Positions 6,335-11,146 of a DNA stretch of 11,146 bases are shown one piece after another. The translations under genes and the position numbers were made by a program. Position 1 is the stretch's first letter. Each line of letters begins with the position of its first letter. Source of the DNA: DATECU01 sp035286745. GTDB taxonomy: Bacteria > Acidobacteriota > Vicinamibacteria > Fen-336. The notes under the pieces were generated by a model. That model ran no database searches and was not told the origin of the DNA. It worked only from the letters and a program-made list of their open reading frames with translations. The stretch covers positions 1-11,146 of the forward strand of contig DATECU010000340.1 in the NCBI GenBank assembly GCA_035286745.1, written 5' to 3'.

Positions 6335-7255
6335 TCAGATCCGCACGAAGGTGAAGCTGGCGAGCAGGTCGCGCACCTTGTCGAGGGTCTCGCGGGCGGT
6401 GCTCAGCACGTCCAGGGTGTCCCCGGTCCGGTCCTCGATCGGCTCGCGGCCGTCGTCGTCGATCCGCTCCGCCCGCGCTTCGACCTCAGACACCAGCTCG
6501 CCCAGCGTTCCCTCCAGCAGGTCCACCACCTCGGCCAGATCGGCGATCTCCGCCTGATGGCCCTCGGCGCACTCCTGAAACGCGTACTCGACTACCTCCT
6601 GCACGTGGTCCTGGGCCGCCTTGAAGCCCTGCTCGCCGACCAGGTCCTCGAGCTCCACAAGGCGCCTCTCCCATTCGTCGTACGCATCCTGGAGGTCCTG
6701 GGCCCTCTCCTCCAGCGCCTCCTTGGCGCTTTGGGCGCGCTCCCGAACCGCTTCCTCGGTTTCCTGGAGGCCTGAGATCACATCGTTCTCCAGGAAGTCC
6801 GTGGTCTCGGCGAGGGCCTTCTCCAGATCGCTCTCGACCTCTTGCGCCTGCTCGGCCAGGCTCTTGGCGGCCGCTTCGAGGCCCTGGGCGAGAAGCTCAT
6901 CGGTCTCGGGCCGAAGGGCCTTGACCTGCTCCGCGAAGCCCGACACCTGGGAGCGGGTGTCGGCGATCTCGGTCGACGCCTCGCCTTGGCTTTCGGCCAC
7001 CGACTCCTGCGTCTCGGCCACCGCGTCGGTCGCCTCCTGCCCGGCCTCGGCCAGCTTGCTTCGCGTCTCCTGGACCCGCTCCAGGTAGTCCTGGACGTCG
7101 TCGATCAGCGCCGACCAGTCCTCGCCGAACTGGGCCAGCGCCTGACGAACCTGCTCCTCCAGGCTGGAGAAGCTCTGTCCCGCCTCTTCCACCTCCTGGT
7201 CGAAGCTCTTGAGCTTCTCGACCAGCCCTTCCGCCGCCGATTCCAGAGTCGCCAC
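6335..7255 (-). CDS. Coiled-coil protein 4 of 4 in the array (306 aa)
   Basis: I do not recognise a family. The protein is acidic and almost wholly predicted coiled coil: Leu, Ala, Val and Ile recur at heptad or hendecad spacing among Glu, Gln, Asp and Arg (for example LEEQVRQALAQFGEDWSALIDDVQDYLERVQ). There is no signal peptide or membrane segment, a single Cys near residue 230, and only two prolines. The end is less polar (LDKVRDLLASFTFVRI). The GTG start at 7255 has AAGGAG six bases upstream. It is the last gene of the leftward operon, 27 bases after its neighbour, the largest gap in the set. A segment HVQEVVEYAFQECAEGHQ near the C-terminus resembles the corresponding part of the third upstream paralogue candidate (8225-9193). 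A structural, tethering or secretion-accessory role is possible but unproven. Confidence 0.85.
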   Translation of the reverse strand: MATLESAAEGLVEKLKSFDQEVEEAGQSFSSLEEQVRQALAQFGEDWSALIDDVQDYLERVQETRSKLAEAGQEATDAVAETQESVAESQGEASTEIADTRSQVSGFAEQVKALRPETDELLAQGLEAAAKSLAEQAQEVESDLEKALAETTDFLENDVISGLQETEEAVRERAQSAKEALEERAQDLQDAYDEWERRLVELEDLVGEQGFKAAQDHVQEVVEYAFQECAEGHQAEIADLAEVVDLLEGTLGELVSEVEARAERIDDDGREPIEDRTGDTLDVLSTARETLDKVRDLLASFTFVRI

Positions 7256-7282
7256 CGGGGTCTCCTTGGCTTGTGTTATTCG

Positions 7283-8221
7283 TCAGGCGAAGTCCAGGCC
7301 TACCTCACGGGCGGCTTCCTTCACCGAGGCCACGCCGCCCTCCAGCACCGGCAGCCGCTCCCCGAAGTCGGCCAGACCCTCGCCCAGGCTCTGCTGGCCA
7401 GCCTCGACGCTCTCGGCCGCCTGGGAGGCTGTCTCGCCTAGCGCTCCCAGCACCTCCCGTGCGTTGCCCAGGGCGGCCTCCAGGCGTTCCCGAACCGCCT
7501 CCTCGACGCCTCGTCGCAGCTCCTCCACCAGATCGGCCTGGCGGCTTCCGATGTCGGCGACGGCCTGGCCGATCCCGGCCTCCTGATCGGCCACCCACTG
7601 GCCGAGCTTCTGCTCGCTCTCCGCCAGGCGGGTCCGCACGCTGTCGGCGAACGACGTCATCTTGTCTGCCAGCTCCGCGGTGGCCCCCGCGACCTCGGAG
7701 CGCGCCGCCTCGATGGCCGTCTCCAGCGCGTCGCCCGCTCCGGCCACGGCGGTCAGCGCGGATTCGAGGTTGGAGCGCCCGTCCTCGATCCCGGAGGCCA
7801 GGTCCTGGAGCGCGGTGTCGGTCGCCTCGAAGGCGGTTTCGGTACGGGTGGCTCCCTCGCCCAGGTGCTCCTCGAGGTCTCCCATGGCTTCGGTCGCGGT
7901 CTCCAGGTCGCCGGCCAGGGCGTCGCGCTCTTCCTCCAATGCGGCTAACGCGTCGCCGGTGGCTCCCTGGAACGCCAGCACCGCCGCCTCCAGGGCCTCC
8001 TGCTGCTCGCCGGCTTGCTCGCTGAGCCCGCTCACCGCCTCCTTGACCTTGCCCAGGATCTCCTGCACCTGACCCTGCTTCTCGGCCAGCGCCGCCAGCA
8101 CGTCCTCGACCACACCCTCGAAGCCCTCGCTTTCCCGGGCCACCTGAGCCAGCTTGGCCGGGATAGTGGGGACCGCGGCGTCCAGAATGGGGAGCGTCTC
8201 TTGAAGCGTCGTGCTGCTCAT
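7283..8221 (-). CDS. Coiled-coil protein 3 of 4 in the array (312 aa)
   Basis: The family is unrecognised. The N-terminus (LPILDAAVPTIPAKLAQVA) holds three of the four prolines. It is followed by about 250 residues of proline-free, Ala/Glu/Leu-rich helix with many small residues (EAARSEVAGATAELADKM), typical of long bundles. There is no Cys, one Trp, and no signal or membrane segment. Near the C-terminus, RERLEAALGNAREVLGALGE lines up by eye with REKLVAALDPLRQELARLGE of the 9210-10097 product, followed in both by a LPxL motif close to the end. The ATG lies only three bases after the upstream stop, with GGAG six bases before it inside the upstream gene. This very tight spacing indicates coupled translation and probably fixed stoichiometry with its neighbour. 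Confidence 0.85.
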   Translation of the reverse strand: MSSTTLQETLPILDAAVPTIPAKLAQVARESEGFEGVVEDVLAALAEKQGQVQEILGKVKEAVSGLSEQAGEQQEALEAAVLAFQGATGDALAALEEERDALAGDLETATEAMGDLEEHLGEGATRTETAFEATDTALQDLASGIEDGRSNLESALTAVAGAGDALETAIEAARSEVAGATAELADKMTSFADSVRTRLAESEQKLGQWVADQEAGIGQAVADIGSRQADLVEELRRGVEEAVRERLEAALGNAREVLGALGETASQAAESVEAGQQSLGEGLADFGERLPVLEGGVASVKEAAREVGLDFA

Positions 8222-8224
8222 CGC

Positions 8225-9193
8225 CTACTCCATCGCGTTCATCAACTCGTCGATCTTGCCGATGACGCCGACCGCCGTGAACAGGTCGTCCACCAGGGGC
8301 GAAAGCGCCCCGATCAGCGTGTCGGCCTCCTCGATCACGCTCTCCAGAGCCGCGAGTGCCGTATCCAGGGCCGGCAGCGGGTCGGTGAGGACCAGCTCCG
8401 CCGGCTCCTCCAACTGGTCGGCGGTGGCCGTGGACAGGAACTCCAGGATCTCCCGCACCATTCCCTCGGCGGCCTCGGTCAGTTCCTGCGCCTCGCCGGT
8501 CACCGCTTCGGCCATGCCCTGGTACAGCTCCAGAAGCGCCGACTCCTGGGAGGTGCACTCGCCCTCGATCTCGCCCCGGGTCTGCTCGAAGCCCTCGCCG
8601 GCCCCGCCGGCCTGGTCCGCCAGCTCGGTGACCTGATCTCGAGCCTCCTCGGTCCCCGCGCTGAGCTTCTCGCCGGCCTCGTCGAGAGCGGAGTCGGCGT
8701 CGTCGCCGGCCGCCTTTACGCCGGCCTCCAGCGCGTCAAACGACTGCTCGACCTGCTGCCCGTCGGTTTCCAGTTCTTGCTGAGCGGCGTCGATGGTCGA
8801 GACCAGACCCCGGAAGCCAGTGTCGACCAGGCTGCCGCGGCTCGAGTCCAGATCCTCGCGCGCGGTCTCAGCCTTGTCTTCGAAACCGCTCTCCGCCTGA
8901 TCGAGGTCGGCCTCGACGCTGGTCAGGCGCGAATCGGCCGCCTCTCGAGCCGCCGCCGTGAGGCCCCGGATGTCCTCCAGGGCTTCCTCGTGCGAGGCCT
9001 CGAGCTGGCCCTGGAAGTCCCCGATCTCGCCGGCGAAGGCGGAAAGCTTGTCGGTGGCCTGGCTCTCCAGATCGTCGAAGGCCTCGCCTCGCGTCTCCAG
9101 GGTCTCGTTCACCTCCTGCACCTTGGCCGTGGTGTCGGCCAGCACCGCGATGAAACGCTCCAGATTTCCAACGCCTTCGTCTAGCGCAGCCAC
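8225..9193 (-). CDS. Coiled-coil protein 2 of 4 in the array (322 aa)
   Basis: The family is unrecognised. This is the longest and most acidic-looking of the four. From residue 10 to about 255 it is continuous heptad-like helix (FDDLESQATDKLSAFAGEIGDFQGQLEASHEEALEDI is one clear block, given here only to show the pattern; it starts near residue 39). All four prolines lie in the last 70 or so residues, where the protein becomes more hydrophobic (ALESVIEEADTLIGALSPL, then VDDLFTAVGVIGKIDELMN). That tail could be a short bundle or membrane-touching helix, but it has too many acidic residues for a normal transmembrane span. The start is GTG at 9193 with a strong AGGAGG (9199-9204) five bases upstream. 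It lies 16 bases after the preceding gene and three before the next. Confidence 0.85.
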   Translation of the reverse strand: MAALDEGVGNLERFIAVLADTTAKVQEVNETLETRGEAFDDLESQATDKLSAFAGEIGDFQGQLEASHEEALEDIRGLTAAAREAADSRLTSVEADLDQAESGFEDKAETAREDLDSSRGSLVDTGFRGLVSTIDAAQQELETDGQQVEQSFDALEAGVKAAGDDADSALDEAGEKLSAGTEEARDQVTELADQAGGAGEGFEQTRGEIEGECTSQESALLELYQGMAEAVTGEAQELTEAAEGMVREILEFLSTATADQLEEPAELVLTDPLPALDTALAALESVIEEADTLIGALSPLVDDLFTAVGVIGKIDELMNAME

Positions 9194-9209
9194 CCTCGCC
9201 TCCTGTCGC

Positions 9210-10097
9210 CTACCCTAGCCGCTCGGTGACCCGAAGCCCGGCCTGGAGCCGGTCCAGGAGCGGCAGCGCGCGTGTCACCTTGGCCATGATCTCGTCGGCG
9301 CGGCCGGTCAGTTGGTCCTGCCGGCTGGCCGAAAGCTCGCCCAGCCGCGCCAGCTCTTGACGCAGCGGGTCCAGAGCGGCGACCAGCTTCTCCCGGGCCT
9401 CCACCGCGAACCGCTGCTTCAGGTCCTCCATGGTCTCGTTGTGGGTGGCGATCATCTGGTTGGTGGCCGCGAGCAGCGCTTCGGCCTGGCCGTTCAGGAG
9501 GTCGGAGAGGCCCTCGGTCCAGCGCTCGGCCTGTTCCTCGGCCGCTTCCTCCAGTTGCCCCACGGCTTCAGCCCAGCCCGCCTGCCGCTCCGCCAACTCG
9601 CCTCGGGCCTGGTCGAGGGTCTCCCGGAAGGCGGCGATCGCCTCGCCGGCTTCGGTCAGGTTGGCCGTGATGGCCTGACTCAGACTCGCCACCGCTTGAT
9701 CCAGCTCCTCGGCCTCGGCCTCCGTCCCCTGGAACTCCCGCTGCACGTCCGCCTGGACCCGAGCCTTCTCCGCCTCCAGCTCCTCAAGCTGGCTCTTCAC
9801 GGTGGCCAGCAGACTGCTCACCTCGCCGCGCAGGCTCTCGGCCCGGCTGGCCAGGCCGTCGAGCGCAGCGGTTGCTTCGCCGGTGGCCGACTCCAGGTCG
9901 CCTTCCGCGGAGGAGAAGCGCTCGGAGAGGGAGCGCAGCTTGTCTCGCAGATCCTCCACTTCCTCATCGATGCGGCGGGCCAGCTTCTCCGCACGATCGG
10001 TCATCTCGTCGATGGCGTTCGACGCGGCGTCGATCTCGTCGGACAGCTCGCCGGCTCGAGTGGCGCCTTCTTCCAGCAGCTCGTTGAGGTCGGCCAT
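9210..10097 (-). CDS. Coiled-coil protein 1 of 4 in the array (295 aa)
   Basis: The family is unrecognised. The first 130 residues are a dense charged coiled coil (MTDRAEKLARRIDEEVEDL, LRDKLRSLSERFSSAEGDL) of the kind seen in SMC-like or filament proteins, but without any ATPase domain. A second block holds both tryptophans (AGWAEAVGQL and AERWTEGLSDL). The C-terminus carries REKLVAALDPLRQELARLGE and ALPLLDRLQAGL. There is no Cys, no signal peptide and no membrane segment. The ATG at 10097 has GGAGGG five bases upstream and lies 12 bases after the stop of the signal-peptide gene. As the first of the four array members it links them to the hydrolase part of the operon. Confidence 0.85.
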   Translation of the reverse strand: MADLNELLEEGATRAGELSDEIDAASNAIDEMTDRAEKLARRIDEEVEDLRDKLRSLSERFSSAEGDLESATGEATAALDGLASRAESLRGEVSSLLATVKSQLEELEAEKARVQADVQREFQGTEAEAEELDQAVASLSQAITANLTEAGEAIAAFRETLDQARGELAERQAGWAEAVGQLEEAAEEQAERWTEGLSDLLNGQAEALLAATNQMIATHNETMEDLKQRFAVEAREKLVAALDPLRQELARLGELSASRQDQLTGRADEIMAKVTRALPLLDRLQAGLRVTERLG

Positions 10098-10109
10098 CGT
10101 CGCCCTCCG

Positions 10110-10598
10110 CTACTTCTTGGCGTGAGCGCGTTCGGAGGCTCGGGGCAGGACCTCGCGCCGCCAAACCACGCTGGCCTCGGCCAGCGCTCGTATCCCGGCC
10201 ACGAAGGACGCTTCCTCGACCCCGCCAGCGTACTCGCGGGTCAGGAACATCGCTCGGTTCTCGCTCATGTACTCGAAGCGACCACCGCCCAGGTGGTCCT
10301 TCCCTTCCTCTTCCAGGATGGCCTGGAGCCCGGCATCGAGGTCCTTGTGGCGGGTGAAGATGTGGGCGCGGCAGACGAGCGACTGGGGCTTGGCTTGATA
10401 CTCGAAGTAGACCTGGGCCGGGCCGAGCATGAACCCCCCGAGCCCCTTGTCGTTCAGGCCGGGTGTCTCCTCGATCCCGCCCAGCTTGGCAACGGCCTTG
10501 ATCAGTTTGACGGCTTCGTCACGCGTCATGGGACCTCCGGCGTTCTTGGCTGCCGCGGGCGGGCTGGCGAGTGCCAGCATGAGGGCAAGGGACCACAT
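10110..10598 (-). CDS. Small protein with N-terminal signal sequence, unknown function
   Basis: The 162-aa product begins MWSLALMLALASPPAAAKNA, a short hydrophobic stretch ending in an AxA-type site with likely cleavage after Ala17, so export to the periplasm or outside is inferred. The n-region has no Lys or Arg, which is unusual. The mature part mixes helix (MTRDEAVKLIKAVAKLGGI) with strand-like stretches (GGFMLGPAQVYFEYQ, QSLVCRAHIFTR, GRFEYMSENRAMFLTREY) and a final helix with Trp146. This outline is reminiscent of small alpha/beta chaperone or immunity folds, but I recognise no family. The start is fixed by AGGAAGG (10606-10612), which overlaps the stop of the upstream hydrolase gene 12 bases away. 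Being paired with a lipase-like gene, it could be its periplasmic immunity protein, chaperone or lipase partner. Confidence 0.8.
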   Translation of the reverse strand: MWSLALMLALASPPAAAKNAGGPMTRDEAVKLIKAVAKLGGIEETPGLNDKGLGGFMLGPAQVYFEYQAKPQSLVCRAHIFTRHKDLDAGLQAILEEEGKDHLGGGRFEYMSENRAMFLTREYAGGVEEASFVAGIRALAEASVVWRREVLPRASERAHAKK

Positions 10599-10605
10599 TC
10601 GCTCA

Positions 10606-10612
10606 CCTTCCT
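10606..10612 (-). promoter_or_regulatory. Ribosome binding site overlapping the hydrolase stop
   Basis: AGGAAGG on the minus strand shares bases with the hydrolase TAG stop (10613-10611) and lies seven bases before the ATG at 10598. This indicates translational coupling and fixes the start that includes the signal sequence. Confidence 0.7.
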
Positions 10613-11146
10613 ACTTCGGACCGTCCTTGGGGAAGGGCGTCTCCCACTGCGGTAGGTACACCTCGTTGAATCCGTGCAGGTTCCCCTGGGTGCTGACGAA
10701 GGTGTCCCTCTCGGCGCCGGCCCCACCGTGGGTGAACAGGCCCAGCGGGTTCAGGGGATTGAATCCCTGTCCAAACAGGGTCGATACCGGATCCAGGGCG
10801 TTCACGTGGTGGCCATAGTGCGGGCCGTCGGTGTAGTTCCAGGCCGCGGCGCCAAACGTCTCCACGTTGATGCGGGAAAGCCTGGCCTCGGCCTCGGCGC
10901 GGCTCAGGCCGTCATCCATGAGGCGCTGCTTCACGTCTTCCAGAGCCCGGCTGGTGATGAGTCCGCCCTGGCTGTGGGCCATGATGTTGATGGGGGCGTT
11001 GCCGGACGAGCTCAGCTCGGCGTAGAGCGTGCCTGCCAGGGTGTCGACCGCCGCGTTCTTGCCGATGTCGAGCTTGTCGCCGAGGCATTGCAGGAGGTCC
11101 TTGCCGCCACCCTCGGTGGCGTTGTAGACCCCCACCACCTCGGCGC
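10611..11146 (-). CDS. Alpha/beta-hydrolase (lipase/esterase-like), C-terminal part
   Basis: The frame is open to the window edge, so the 5' end of the gene is missing; 177 residues are visible. INIMAHSQGG is a nucleophile-elbow motif of the Gly/Ala-x-Ser-x-Gly type at the end of a strand, followed by the expected helix (LITSRALEDVKQRL). VETFGAAAW and HHVNALDPVSTLFG give later strands, with Asp in the position of a catalytic acid. NLHGFNEVYLP near the end could supply the His. The visible start, VVGVYNATEGGGKDLLQCLGDKL, is not an N-terminus; a fold partner or delivery domain may precede it outside the window. Such hydrolases occur as free lipases and as toxin domains at the C-terminus of secreted polymorphic or type VI effectors. 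The signal-peptide gene directly downstream would fit the latter, but this is inference. Confidence 0.78.
   Translation of the reverse strand, partial: AEVVGVYNATEGGGKDLLQCLGDKLDIGKNAAVDTLAGTLYAELSSSGNAPINIMAHSQGGLITSRALEDVKQRLMDDGLSRAEAEARLSRINVETFGAAAWNYTDGPHYGHHVNALDPVSTLFGQGFNPLNPLGLFTHGGAGAERDTFVSTQGNLHGFNEVYLPQWETPFPKDGPK

Noticed and set aside
8015..9184. A 389-aa open frame on the + strand opposite the coiled-coil genes
   Set aside because: Its codon second positions face those of the minus-strand gene, the arrangement in which GC-rich genes lack antisense stops. The product is Leu, Arg, His and Gln rich with no family features. The minus genes have consecutive ribosome sites and operon spacing.
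6335..10097. SMC, Rad50 or type III translocator identity for the coiled-coil proteins
   Set aside because: No Walker motifs, hinge domain or membrane helices are visible. Coiled-coil composition alone does not support these assignments.
9312..10655. A 447-aa open frame on the + strand
   Set aside because: It covers one coiled-coil gene, the signal-peptide gene and their junction in antisense. It has no convincing ribosome site and shows the same shadow composition.
1..11146. CRISPR arrays, tRNA or rRNA genes, insertion sequences
   Set aside because: No regularly spaced repeats, tRNA-like cloverleaf sequence, rRNA sequence or transposase was recognised on either strand.

Overview
The window is GC-rich throughout, with G or C in most third codon positions. 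The gene styles are bacterial: strong Shine-Dalgarno sites, ATGA overlaps, a BrnT/BrnA toxin-antitoxin pair and one Sec-type signal peptide. It suggests a high-GC Gram-negative bacterium. A lineage such as Myxococcota, Acidobacteriota or a relative would fit, but the sequence does not prove this. Everything below was read by eye from the DNA and its translations; no database was searched.

Left part (1-2124), accessory in character. The window opens inside a broken, shortened copy of a radical SAM gene whose intact relative lies at 2125-2964. The first 83 bases match the intact gene at 82 of 83 positions. The remnant then jumps in frame over 73 codons and continues with a clearly diverged stretch. 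Directly after it comes a complete brnT-brnA pair (307-920) with a near-ideal sigma70-type promoter, an inverted-repeat operator between its -35 and -10 boxes, and a toxin that is probably translated from a leaderless GTG. A weakly supported exported or lipoprotein-like hypothetical gene follows (1285-1890). It lies between poorly occupied DNA, and its codon use is less GC-extreme than the rest of the window.

Middle part (2125-6123), rightward and metabolic. It holds a COG0731-like radical SAM enzyme, then a candidate promoter, then a two-gene translationally coupled unit. That unit encodes a long transketolase-like thiamine diphosphate enzyme (788 aa) and a classical short-chain dehydrogenase/reductase. 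The overlap suggests that the SDR handles a carbonyl made or used by the transketolase-like protein, but the substrate is unknown. A convergent intergenic region (6124-6334) with hairpins and a short direct repeat separates this from the right part.

Right part (6335-11146), leftward, one tight operon. It is entered inside an alpha/beta-hydrolase (lipase/esterase-like) gene. Next comes a small protein with an N-terminal signal sequence, then four consecutive genes for acidic proteins of about 300 aa that are almost entirely coiled coil. All gaps are 3 to 27 bases and each start has its own Shine-Dalgarno site. The four coiled-coil proteins seem to share a C-terminal pattern and may be old tandem paralogues. 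The hydrolase plus secreted partner resembles an effector/immunity or enzyme/chaperone pair. I do not recognise the whole arrangement as a described system, and it is the most interesting part of the window.
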